DNA from: Sphingobacteriales bacterium
Lineage (GTDB): Bacteria > Bacteroidota > Bacteroidia > Chitinophagales > CAIOSU01
Direction of reading: 5' to 3'
Assembly (NCBI GenBank): GCA_027483645.1
Contig: JAIXUD010000009.1
Location: forward strand, 552,814 to 616,813
DNA: 64,000 bases
Notes under the pieces: generated by a model
Database searches by the model: none
What the model was told of the DNA's origin: nothing
Seen by the model: only the letters and a program-made list of their open reading frames with translations
Made by a program: the position numbers and the translations under genes
Part shown: piece after piece, positions 44,313-55,100 of the stretch
Layout of the letters: each line of letters begins with the position of its first letter
Position numbering within the stretch: position 1 is the first letter of the stretch

Positions 44313-46871
44313 CTATGGTACTTCATCTTCCCAATCCAAATAAACTGGTTCTTCGGGTATTTCCCAGTCTTGCTGCTCTTTGTCGGTATTGTACTCTTCA
44401 TAAACCCCTTTAATAGCATTTCTGATTTCTTCGCCTTGTTTCTTAAATTGCTGTTTTACCACTTGGCGATCAAATTTTATCTCTGGGTTATCTAGTGGGC
44501 CCTTCATGGTAATGAAGAAGTTGAAGCTGTTATCGTTCACTAGCTCGTACTCATCATCTTTGCGAGCATTCTTGCGGAATTTATTGGCGAGAATGTCGTA
44601 GATATTCAGTTTGATGCTGTAATCAATATAGTTATTAAAGGTATGCGTGCCCGAAATAGCCAAGTTGAGCGCAGATGATTTAATAATCATCTGCGGGAAA
44701 TAAATTATCTCGTTCTTGATTTCGATCTGGTTCTGCAGAGTGGCAAACTTAATGTCCCTCAACTCATCAATCCTGATGAATTTGCTCAATTTTTCTATTG
44801 GCTTAAAGCCCACCAAGCGGCCATCTTTAATGGTGATATCAGCTAATAAGTACAGGGTTTTATATTCCAAATTGCCCTTATAAATATCAGCATTCAGCTT
44901 AAAGGTAGTAGAAAGTTTTCCTTTCAGGTTTTCATTGGTGAGATCGGTTTGCCCGAAGTTGTTCAATTCCCGCAGCATTTCGCTAATGTCCACGCTGTTT
45001 ATGTTGCCATTAGTTACTGTCCGCAGCCAATCTCCATCACGGGTTATGGTACTGGTAAACCGCACATTGCCGCCAAACATGGCGGTATATATCTCATTCA
45101 GCACCACCTTGCCAGGTGTAAACATCACTTGGCCGTTTATCTCTTTTATGTTCAGTTTTTCGTGCTTAAAGTGGTCGCACCATAGCGTTATCTTGCCGGT
45201 CACGTTGGTAGCTAAGCGAGCCGTAGCACCGTTATCCTCCAACTCGGTAGCTTTGCCTGCTGATGCTGGTGCCTTAAAGTCATCCATATATAGGTAGTCA
45301 ATCTTCAGCTGTAGGTCTACCTCAAGCGGTTTTACGTTGGCCTCTTTGTTAGTGGCAAGGGTGTAGTAATATCCTTTCCAATACTGTAGTTGCCCATCCA
45401 GTTGCGCCTTGAGGCCGGGCACTTGCACTTGTAGTTTTTCCATCTTCAATATCCATGGGCTCACCTCCACCTTCCCTTGGGCGAAGTAGAACGTATCCAC
45501 ACCATAATTCATGCGGGCCTCTTGAAAACTTAAGGTACCCCTAAGCTCTACCGGGCCTTCGTGATTGGTCATGCTCAGGTCGGCCAAGCTGCCCTTAAAC
45601 GCCAAATCGTTAAACACGAGTTTACCCGATAGTTGGTGCACACCAGTAGTATCAGTGAGTATAGAGTTGAGCAAATCTAAAGATAATACGCCGTTGGCCA
45701 CAAAATCATATAGCGGCGTTTCCAAGTTTTTGATGCTGGCTTTCAAATCCAGCTTCTCCCCTTCTAGCGTGGCGGTAAGTTCGTTTATCACTACCTCCGA
45801 AGTGCTCAGGCGCTGCTTGCTGCCGTTGGTAAAGCTGCCACTAAGGCTTACGTTTTCCACAGTGCGATTCAAGGGTACATATAGCACAGTGGCCTTGTTT
45901 AGCTCAAAGGCCATATCCACCCGCGGACTCTTGGTTTTAGAGAGTTCACCGTTTATTTTCAGGCCGAATTTCAACCCACCTTCAACTTGGTAATCTTTCG
46001 TGTAACTAAGTACCGAATCCGGGAAAAGCTGGAGGAAATTCGATACCGCCAAATCATGCCCTTGAATATCCAGATCAAATACTGTTTTCTCCTCGGGGAC
46101 CTCAAAACTGCCCTTAACACTAAAATGGTTGCCCTGTATTTTGAGCGTCGGTATTTGTATGCGGTATGCATCCTTTTGAGGTAAGATGCGGATGTTGCCT
46201 TCCAATTCCATATTCTTGGCTTGGGCATAGTCGGTACCTTTTATGGTGAGGTGATTGGAAAGCAGCGTGGCTTCGGCTTCAATATATAAGTCGCTTTCGG
46301 TAAAGTTGCCTGCCACCTCGGCATCGTATACCTGTAGGTCGATAAGCACATTACTAGGCACATCCTCATAAATGTATTGCATGTTGCGGAGGGTGGCCGA
46401 TGATAGGTTTACCAAGAAATGCGCCGCGCTAGTATCTACCTCTTCGGCAGGCTTCATTATCTGGAAATTGGTAACCCCCGGTGAGAGGGTGCGCATATGC
46501 ATTTTGCCATCCTCAATCACAATGCCATGTATGTTCCAATCTTGGCTGATGAGCTCCCAGATATCGGCAAGCAGATACACCCGCTTGGCAATCAACAAAG
46601 TATCATCAGGCTCTTTGGTACTGCCCATTACCACTATATCCTTCAGCTCTAGCGATGCCTTTGGGAATTGGCTAAACACAGAGAACTCCAACCCGCCGCT
46701 AATCCTAATCGGGGTTTGGATATTGGCGTTCATTTCATCAATTACGCGCTTCTTTATCTCCTCCTCAAACACTACTGTGATTGTAATCAAACCCCCGATA
46801 ATGAGCACCACCGTGCCCGCCACCGCCCACGCAGTGTATTTCAACCATTTCAATATCCTTTCCCGCTCCAT
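44313..46871 (-). CDS. AsmA-like protein (second in window)
   Basis: An 852-residue AsmA-family protein. The N-terminal helix (about 14-37) is followed by the same type of opening as the gene at 21306 (MNANIQTPIRISGGLEFSVFSQFPKASLELKDIVV) and a long periplasmic beta-rich body. The conserved C-terminal part contains TFNNYIDYSIKLNIYDILANKF and GPLDNPEIKFDRQ. There is no Ala/Lys coiled coil; the end is acidic (EEPVYLDWEDEVP). It is probably involved in outer-membrane lipid homeostasis like other AsmA/TamB relatives; this is family-level inference. It is convergent with sixA (15 bases). Confidence 0.87.
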   Translation of the reverse strand: MERERILKWLKYTAWAVAGTVVLIIGGLITITVVFEEEIKKRVIDEMNANIQTPIRISGGLEFSVFSQFPKASLELKDIVVMGSTKEPDDTLLIAKRVYLLADIWELISQDWNIHGIVIEDGKMHMRTLSPGVTNFQIMKPAEEVDTSAAHFLVNLSSATLRNMQYIYEDVPSNVLIDLQVYDAEVAGNFTESDLYIEAEATLLSNHLTIKGTDYAQAKNMELEGNIRILPQKDAYRIQIPTLKIQGNHFSVKGSFEVPEEKTVFDLDIQGHDLAVSNFLQLFPDSVLSYTKDYQVEGGLKFGLKINGELSKTKSPRVDMAFELNKATVLYVPLNRTVENVSLSGSFTNGSKQRLSTSEVVINELTATLEGEKLDLKASIKNLETPLYDFVANGVLSLDLLNSILTDTTGVHQLSGKLVFNDLAFKGSLADLSMTNHEGPVELRGTLSFQEARMNYGVDTFYFAQGKVEVSPWILKMEKLQVQVPGLKAQLDGQLQYWKGYYYTLATNKEANVKPLEVDLQLKIDYLYMDDFKAPASAGKATELEDNGATARLATNVTGKITLWCDHFKHEKLNIKEINGQVMFTPGKVVLNEIYTAMFGGNVRFTSTITRDGDWLRTVTNGNINSVDISEMLRELNNFGQTDLTNENLKGKLSTTFKLNADIYKGNLEYKTLYLLADITIKDGRLVGFKPIEKLSKFIRIDELRDIKFATLQNQIEIKNEIIYFPQMIIKSSALNLAISGTHTFNNYIDYSIKLNIYDILANKFRKNARKDDEYELVNDNSFNFFITMKGPLDNPEIKFDRQVVKQQFKKQGEEIRNAIKGVYEEYNTDKEQQDWEIPEEPVYLDWEDEVP

Positions 46872-47147
46872 AACTCAATAACGCTAACTGCCTGAAAATG
46901 TGTATACAAAGCTAGAAAGAATGAAATCAAGGCATCTTGTGGTTATTAACATGGGCGGGTGCCAATGTGTATTGAAATACAAACAGGTAAAACCATGTAA
47001 AGGAGCTATTTGAAGTACTGTACCTCAACAATTATCAAAACCAAAACTATCCCCACGCTCTCAACTTATTAATATTACCTCGTACTTTGCAACGCGTAAA
47101 TACAAAATCGATTTCCTAATTTCTACTTCCTAAATACCTCCTATAAA

Positions 47148-47552
47148 ATGAACTACTGGCTTGTAAAATCGGACCCGGAAACCTATGGTTGGCCCGAAAT
47201 GAAGAAAGATAAAACTACCAACTGGAGCGGCGTGCGCAACCATTCGGCAAGGCTAAACCTGCTGGCAATGAAAAAAGGCGAAACGGTGCTCTTCTACCAT
47301 AGCAACACTGATAAGGCCATAATGGGCACTACCAAAGTAAGCAAAGAAGCCTACCCCGATGACACTGCCGACGACCCACGCTGGGTAATGGTAGACCTAA
47401 CCTTTGATACAGAATTTAAGACCATGGTTACGCTTGCCGACATGAAGCAGGTACCGGCACTTTCCCAAATCGGTCTTATCCGCATTGGCCGCCTATCGGT
47501 AATGCCAATTACGAAGGAGGAATATGATATAATTTTGAAGATGGGGGAATAA
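47148..47552 (+). CDS. EVE domain-containing protein
   Basis: A 134-residue protein that is almost entirely one EVE domain: NYWLVKSDPETYGWPEMKKD, TNWSGVRNHSARLNLLAMKKGETVLFYHSN, and PRWVMVDLTF. The family has a PUA-like fold thought to bind modified nucleic-acid bases or RNA. Single-domain EVE proteins are widespread in bacteria without defence context. The gap upstream (46872-47147) shows no other gene. Binding specificity is unknown. Confidence 0.93.
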   Translation: MNYWLVKSDPETYGWPEMKKDKTTNWSGVRNHSARLNLLAMKKGETVLFYHSNTDKAIMGTTKVSKEAYPDDTADDPRWVMVDLTFDTEFKTMVTLADMKQVPALSQIGLIRIGRLSVMPITKEEYDIILKMGE

Positions 47553-47610
47553 TATTAGACCAAAGACGATGGACCACGGTTGATACAGATGGTAACACTC
47601 TAAGGCCAAG

Positions 47611-47988
47611 TTAGCCTTGCAACTTTGCGCCAAGCCAAAACCCTACAAATACCAGCAGCACGCCCAGTACATTAGTGAGCAGCATATATAGCATGGCCGA
47701 CTTTACATCGCCAGCTTGGAAACGCTGCATTACTTCGAGTGCGAGGGACGAAAAAGTAGTAAAGCCGCCCAGCAAACCGATAAACAAAAAGTTTTTGGCA
47801 GCATCGCTCAGTTGGGGTACATCCAGCGCACCCCATAGCAGGCCAATAAGCAGTGACCCCAACATATTTACAGTAAAAGTACCAAGGGGCATACCCATCC
47901 ACTCACTACGGCCTAACCACAGCAAGGCACCATATCTTCCTAAGATACCTAATGTTCCACCTATTAGCAGCGAGAGCAAATTGAGCAT
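47611..47988 (-). CDS. crcB: Fluoride ion channel/exporter CrcB
   Basis: A 125-residue integral membrane protein with four helices. Family marks are IGGTLGILGRYGALLWLG at the N-terminus, PLGTFTVNMLGSLLIGLLWG (helix 2 with the Asn) and LLGGFTTFSSLALEV (helix 3, Phe/Thr/Ser pore motif). CrcB/Fluc dimers export fluoride. The length is the normal size. No fluoride riboswitch was recognised in the 223 bases upstream. It converges on the EVE gene. Confidence 0.94.
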   Translation of the reverse strand: MLNLLSLLIGGTLGILGRYGALLWLGRSEWMGMPLGTFTVNMLGSLLIGLLWGALDVPQLSDAAKNFLFIGLLGGFTTFSSLALEVMQRFQAGDVKSAMLYMLLTNVLGVLLVFVGFWLGAKLQG

Positions 47989-48062
47989 AGCTATCGTTTG
48001 ATTATATTCCTGTTTTCAAAGCTAACCGTTTTATACCTTCTGTCTCTTGTAGGCATGTCAAA

Positions 48063-48105
48063 TTATCAATTAACCAATAACCAGTAACTAATAACCAATA
48101 ACCAC
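48063..48105. repeat. CAATAAC heptamer array between crcB and 48212 gene
   Basis: CCAATAAC, CCAGTAAC, TAATAAC and CCAATAAC units with near seven-base spacing, in the divergent gap. Part of the window-wide heptamer family. Confidence 0.6.
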
Positions 48106-48146
48106 ACACCAATTAAAATTTTTCCTATAAAATGTAGCCAAAGTAC

Positions 48147-48177
48147 TTGGGAGTAACAGGCAAAGCACCTATTTTTA
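48147..48177 (+). promoter_or_regulatory. Bacteroidota-type promoter of gene at 48212
   Basis: TTG at 48147-48149 and TATTTTTA at 48170-48177 (seven of eight to TAnnTTTG) are spaced by exactly 20 bases. Transcription would start about 48184, 28 bases before the ATG. Confidence 0.6.
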
Positions 48178-48211
48178 CACCCGCAAAGAAATCAAGACCT
48201 TAAAACTTGTC

Positions 48212-48547
48212 ATGAAAAATACTCAAAATAAAGCGTTGTTCGATAAGGCAATCAAGATTGCCAAAGACGGGAAAGATATTACCGATGCCATTCCGGTATT
48301 GATGCAGTTGCGCGAGGCAAGCAAGGAAGCGAACGACCCTTTGGTGACCAAAGTACTTCGCTTGGCTAGCCAGCACATCGAAAACAATAGCAGTTTTGAT
48401 GTGGCCGACCACTTTGAAGAAGAGCCACTACCAGATGACATGAGCAACCTGGAGTACTTTCTACAATTGGTAGCAGATAGTGACAACAAATTCAACCGTG
48501 AGGAGCTGGCCCAGTTTCGTGATATATTGACCCAACTAGCGCAATAA
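48212..48547 (+). CDS. Conserved hypothetical small helical protein
   Basis: A 111-residue, charged, all-helical cytoplasmic protein with no cysteine, no signal and no known motif (AIKIAKDGKDITDAIPVLMQLREASKE...). The reading frame is well supported by a good promoter upstream and a strong terminator downstream. The function is unknown. Confidence 0.8.
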   Translation: MKNTQNKALFDKAIKIAKDGKDITDAIPVLMQLREASKEANDPLVTKVLRLASQHIENNSSFDVADHFEEEPLPDDMSNLEYFLQLVADSDNKFNREELAQFRDILTQLAQ

Positions 48548-48573
48548 GCAGCTTCGCCTTCAACTAAATATCG

Positions 48574-48612
48574 AATAGCCCCGTGGTAAACACCGCGGGG
48601 CTATTTTCTTTT
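48574..48612. terminator. Intrinsic terminator after gene 48212
   Basis: AATAGCCCCG pairs perfectly with CGGGGCTATT (ten pairs) around a 12-base interior with a further GTG/CAC pairing, then a T-rich tail (TTTTCTTTTT). The remaining bases up to 49188 (about 580) show no gene; a weak promoter-like TAACTTTAG lies near 49110. Confidence 0.85.
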
Positions 48613-49188
48613 TATTAGTCGCTAATTAAATTCAACTGCTTATCTATTGCTAATGCACAACCATAGCGGGGAATTATATGCCGACATGAGAACCACCTAC
48701 TGATTTATTTCTACAGAGTTAAGTAGGCCTCTTCAACCAATTTCAATACTACATCTAGATTATTGACAAGTCGTGCCCGCTGGCATTCCATTTGCTTTAC
48801 CTTGTAACTGAAAAATAAAATTGCATAGTAGCACAATCATCCCACTTACTGTAGGATAACTATTTCGGGAGTTTTGTTAAGCTAATGCAACGTTCCACGC
48901 AAAAATTACCTCCATGTTAATAAAAAGTTAAAATGGACGAACTTAATGCTAACGAGCGTTTGGATACCGTATTCAAAACTATTTGCTCAACCACGCGTAT
49001 ATCGTCGTTATAATCTATTGACACATTACAGAAAACAAACTACTTTTAGGCTAGATTTCGAAGAGGTATTTTTATTTTTTGCCATACTTACGCTTTACTA
49101 CTCTTAACTTTAGCATAACAGAACCACAATAACCGGATGGAAACCCGCCTATATTTTCATCCACCAAACCAACTTATACTGCCACAAA

Positions 49189-52100
49189 ATGAGGAAAATT
49201 TATACTAGCCTTTCAACTGAACGGTTAAGAGGCTTTTTGCTGCCTATCTTGGGGTTGTTGTTTTTTGTTATTTCCCTACCTGTTTTTGGGCAAGTAAGTG
49301 GTTATACTACAACTATAACCTCGGGTACATATGCAGCCATTGCGGGCACTAGCGCTCATGCTAGTGGCTGGGATGATGCAGTAGCCAACGCTACCATACC
49401 ATTTACCTTTACATTCAATGGCATAGGCTATACCAGTTGTTCCATCAACACCAACGGTTATATAACCTTTGGCACTACTGCATCAAGCAGCACTGGCTAC
49501 ACACCTATTTCGGCTACTACCGGCTATGCGGGGGCTATTTCGGCATTAGCGAGAGACTTGGGCGCTAATGGTTCGGCCATTACCTATACCACTTTGAATA
49601 CAACGCCTAACAGAATTTTTGTAATCCAATGGGCCAATGCCTTAAGATTTAATACTACCACAACTGTTGCCGGTAACTTTAATTTTCAGATAAGGCTTTA
49701 CGAAACCACTAATGTAATAGACCTGATGTATGGTGCTTGCGTACCCAGCACTACTAATGACTTGGGAGTTCAAGTAGGCCTTCGAGGTTCGGCAAATACT
49801 GACTTTAAAAACTTCTCACTTGCATCTGGCACAGGCCAATGGAGCGCCGCTGCTGCTGGTACACTCAATACCAATACTGTGAATACGCGCAGTACCAGCA
49901 CCCAATACCCTTCCAACGGATTGATATATAGGTTTACGCCACCTACCTGTTCAGGCACCCCAACACCGCCCACTGCAGTTATAAGTGCAGCCAGCGGCCA
50001 AGCAGGAACTGCTTTCAACCTTACTTATTCTGGTGGCTCTACCGGTGGCGCATTTTCGAGCCTATGGCAATATTCTTATGACAATTCCACATGGACAGAT
50101 TGGGGAACAAACAGCGGAACTCCATTTGCTGCTAGTGCACAAAGCACGCTATATGCTAGGGTAAAAAGAACTTGTAATACTTCCGGTCTTTCCGACTTCT
50201 CAAACGTAGTAACTTATACAGTTACCTCTTGGATAATGAGCAGCAACAACTCGGCTTACGCTTGTAGTGGCATTTTTTATGATTCAGGCGGCTCGGGGGG
50301 CTCTTATGGCAATAGCCAAGATTATACTTATACCTTTTACCCTGCGATAGGTACTACCGGCCAAAAGGTAAGGCTCACTTTTACAGCCTTTGCAACGGAG
50401 AACCTTTACGATGGCATGATGATTTATAATGGCAACTCCATTGCGGCACCATTACTTTCATCGGGATTGGGCGTAGGTTCGGATGCCACCACCTGCCCGG
50501 CAGGCTCATGGCGCGGAAGTGGAAGCCCAGGTACAATAACTTCTACCGCAGCCGATGGCTCATTAACCATTCGCTTTAGATCGGACAACCTTACTGTAGG
50601 CAATGGCTGGGCAGCAACGGTTTCGTGTTTCAACCCATGCACAGTTCCAACATCCTATTCGGTAACTGGCGGCGGCGCCCGCTGTACCACTGGTGCAGGT
50701 TTGGCCGTGGGCTTAAGTGGCTCACAAGCTGGCCTTAGTTACCAATTGTTTGATGATGGCTCGCCTGTAGGCACTGCCGTGGCAGGTACAGGTGCTGCTA
50801 TAAGCTTTGGTGCGCAAACCGCAGCTGGCACCTACACCGTTGTTGCCAGCGCATCAGGTTTCTGTACCACCACCATGACGGGTAGCGTGGCTATTACCGT
50901 TGACCCTGTTTCTGTGCTCGGCACCCTCAACACCGCCGGCCCAGTAAGTACTTGCGACCACTTGGGCAACATTAGCCAAGTTACGCTAAGTGGGTTTACG
51001 GGTACGCCTAGCTGGGAGTATGGCGATGCCGCGGGCAACTGGTACGTTTGGAACATAAATGCAGCCAATGCGGGCACCTGCTGCTTTTACCCCAACCCCG
51101 GCGCAGACCGTATACGCGTAATTGTACAGAGCGGTGCTTGTGCTGCAACGGCCTATACCTCAACGGTATTGATACAGAACAGAAATGCGCCCGCCCCAAC
51201 CACCCTAGCATCTACCGCCACTACTTACTGCCTGGCAGCAAGACCTACCAACATAACTCTTACAGCTACCTTCCCCGCCACTGGCGATATACTGCCGACT
51301 GCTAGTTTAGGCTATACCACCGTACAGTTCTATAGCGGCGCATGCGGCACGGGTACCTTGCTAGGTACTGGCACCATTAGCGGCAATACTGCCACCTATA
51401 CCCTTACTGCCCCTTCTGTAACTACAACCTATTATGCAAGGTCAACCTCTAGTTGCGAGACAAGCCTTTGCTCCGAAGTAACTGTAACCGTAAACGACGT
51501 TCCGGCGCAGCCTGGCCTAGTTACCGGCTTGGCCGCACCTTGTTCAGGCTCAAGCCAAAACTATTTCGTAACCAACGTGCCAGGCACTACTTACACATGG
51601 GCTTTCCCAGGTAGTGGCTGGAGCATTACTGGCGGCACAGGCACCAGCTCAATAACCGTTACTGTAGGCAGCGGCACAGGCAGCATCACTGTTACGCCTT
51701 CCAACGGCTGTGGCACTGGCCCAGCGCGTACATTTGCCGTGGCTACTGGCGCAGGCCCTACTGTAATAGTAACCCCATCTGCAGGTTCTGCCTGCGGTGG
51801 TGTAGGAGTATCGCTTACTGCTAGCGGTGCTTCAACCTATAGTTGGTCACCATCTACTGGCTTATCAGCCACTACGGGTGCCACAGTAACCGCCAATCCT
51901 GTTTCGCAAACCACTTACACCGTAACCGAAACCAGCAGCGGTTGTGCCAACACCGCTACCGTGGTGGTAAGGGTAGGCACTACAGTAGATGCTACCGCAA
52001 ACGTTTCTACTACTGCGGTTTGCCCAGGTGGCGCAGTTAACCTTACTTCAAGCGGCTCTCAAGCCAATGTTACCTTGCTATCTGGCACGGGTGATGGCGG

Positions 52101-55100
52101 TTTTGAAGCAGCTACCTCTACCCCAGCCGCCAATGGTTGGACAGTGGTAGGCACATCAACCCCTGCCTTTTATGTAGGTACCCCAGCAGGAGCGCAAAAT
52201 GGCACCAAGGCCATGTTTGCGGGCACCAGCTCAGCGAGTAATTCTACCACAACCAGCACTTCTCGGGTCAATCACGTTTATAGGGATATTACCATTCCTG
52301 CTGGCTATACCAATGTATTTCTCAACTACTTCTTTGAGCAGCCCATTACTGACGATACTTACGAATACTTCCACATTTATACCACTACTACTGCGAACAC
52401 ACCAGTGGCAGGTACTATTCCAGGTGCCGGCTACACGCAGCGTTTTGTAAATACGGCTACAGCTTACGCTAATTTTACCGCTATGCCCCAAATTGATTTG
52501 AGTGCATTGGCTGGTACAACGGTACGCCTAGTATTTACTTACAGGTGCGATGGCGCATCACCGTATGGCAACCCAGCAATTGACAACATATCAATAGTAG
52601 GTACTCCACCAGCGGCCACATACTCCTACGCATGGAGTTCATCGCCTGCAGGGTTTACTTCTACCTCACAAAACCCTACTGCCAATCCAACCGTAGCTAC
52701 CACTTATACCGTAACCGTAACCAATACAAGCAGCGGATGTAGCGATGTAGCAAGTACCGCTACCGTAAACATGAATGCGGTACCACAAGGCAGCCTTACC
52801 GCTGGTGGCACCGTTTGCGCTGGCGAAGATGCCAGCCTTACCTTTACCGCTACATCGGGTGTGGGGCCGTTCTCGGTAACCTATAGCAGCCAAACAACTA
52901 CTGGTGTAGTAAGCGGCACACCGTTCCTTACCGAAAACCCAACAGTAAGCGGCACCAATAGCTACACCATGACCAGTGTAACATCGTCGCAGGGTTGCGT
53001 GCGCACCGCAAGCTTTACGGCGGCGGGCCCAGTTACTGTAACTGGAACCGCAGCAGCTACCGCGCCTACCACGCCTACCAGCAGCTACGATTGCAATACG
53101 GGTGCGGTAACCCTTACCACTTCGGGTGCAGGTGCTGGCGAATCGTATAAATGGTATACCGTTGCATCTGGTGGCACGGCAACCAATACGGGTGTTTCGT
53201 CAATTACCGTTACCCCAGTTAATTCAACAACTTACTATGCAGCCAAATACTACACCGCCGGCGGTGCTTGCGAAAGCCCCCGTGTATCGGTAACTGCTTG
53301 GGCAGAAGGTTTAGAAACCTATACCGCTAGCCGCGCCACCGGTATTGTTTATACCGATATATCTGCCGCTACGGCCGTTAGCTCATGGAGGAATGGTACC
53401 TCGGAAGATGATAACCTAAGCAATAACCTTAACATTGGTTTTAGCTTTCCTTATGATGGTGGATGGGTAAGCCAATTCCGGGTGTCATTGGATGGTTTTA
53501 TAACCTTTAATACTAGCAGCAACGCCACTGGCAACTATGTCTACATTTGCGATGACGGTGATTCTTACTCAGCCGATAACACCCGATTTACCACAGGTGG
53601 ACGTGCAGGAAGCTTGCAAACTATTGCCCCGTTTTACGATGACTTGCTAATAGATGATTTTACCCTAAATACCTCGGTGCATTACCAGCTAAGCGGCAGC
53701 TCCCCCAACCGCGTGTTAACCGTGCAATGGCGCGGCATGTCGAAGTATGTGGATACTGACAACTGCTCACCTTGTAGCTATGGTAACTATAACTTCCAAG
53801 TGAAATTGTACGAAACATCTGGCAATGTAGAATTTGTATATAGCACTATGACATCTACCATTGATGAAGACTCTAAGAATTACTCTTGTGGTCTAAATTC
53901 CGCATCGCTTGGTGGTACTTTAAACACGGCTAAGTTGTTTACCCAACAATCGCCCAATACAGCCACCTTTAGCAGCACAGCTCAAAACGGATTAACCACG
54001 GTACCTGCTACCAACTCACGCATTACGCTAACCCGTTCAGCTACCGTTACGCCTACCGTATTGCCTACTTGTATAGCATACAACTACCCTATAAACGGTG
54101 CTACTAACCAGTGTGGCAATGGTTTGCTATCCTGGAGTGCCGTTGATGGCAATCCGACCTCTTACGACGTTTACTTTGGTACATCCTCCACACCACCGCT
54201 GGTTGCAACTAGCGTAGCAAGTACTTATTACAATACAGGCAACCTCGGTTCAGGCACATACTATTGGAGAATCGTTCCAAAAAATGCCACCGGTACTGCT
54301 ACAGCTACCATGCCTACATGGTCATTCACTACCAATGGGGTAAATAGTATAACAGGCTTTACCGTTAACAATGGCACAAAAGTGGGCAACACGGTTAGCC
54401 TTTGCGCTGGCGAATCGGTTACCATTACATTGACTGGAGTAATTGGGGAAGAAAGTGCTTTTGAATGGAGAGCGCCGTTTCTTTTCGACTTAGGTTGCGA
54501 CATCAACCCACCTTTTCCTTTGTTTGGCAATTGCCAAGCTTCTTCTAGAACATTCTCCAATCTATCGGCTGGTACTTATGAGTATTACGTAACTTCTACG
54601 GGTTGTAATGGTGTTACCACTTGTTTAAACTTCTTTATTGATGTTGACGGCCTGGCAAACACTGCCCCAACTTCGATTGGCTCCAGTGCAGGCACCACTA
54701 TTTGTGCAGGCACCTCAACAGTGCTTACCCCTGTAGGTGGTACATTGGGCGCAGGCGCCACATACGAATGGTTTACTGGTAGCTGTGGCAGCACGGTTAT
54801 AGCAACTAGTAGTACTATAACGGTTTCGCCTACAGGCACAACTACCTATTTTGTAAGGCGCACTGGCGGAACTACATGTGCCAATACAACTACCTGCGCC
54901 AGCCAGACTATAACCGTACAGAGCGCCCTTGGTACCAATACCATCGCGGGTACACAAACCATTTGCGAAGGGCTTACCGCTACCTTAACAGGTAGTGCAC
55001 CAAGCGGTGGCAGCGGCTCGTATACTTACGATTGGCAGAGCAGCACTACTTCGGCATCCGCAGGTTTTGGTTCGTTGGGTAGCAATACCATTGGCTACAC

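Noticed and set aside
47989-48211. Fluoride riboswitch expected upstream of crcB
   Set aside because: The conserved crcB-motif bases are not recognisable on the minus strand; only a heptamer array and a promoter for the divergent gene are seen.
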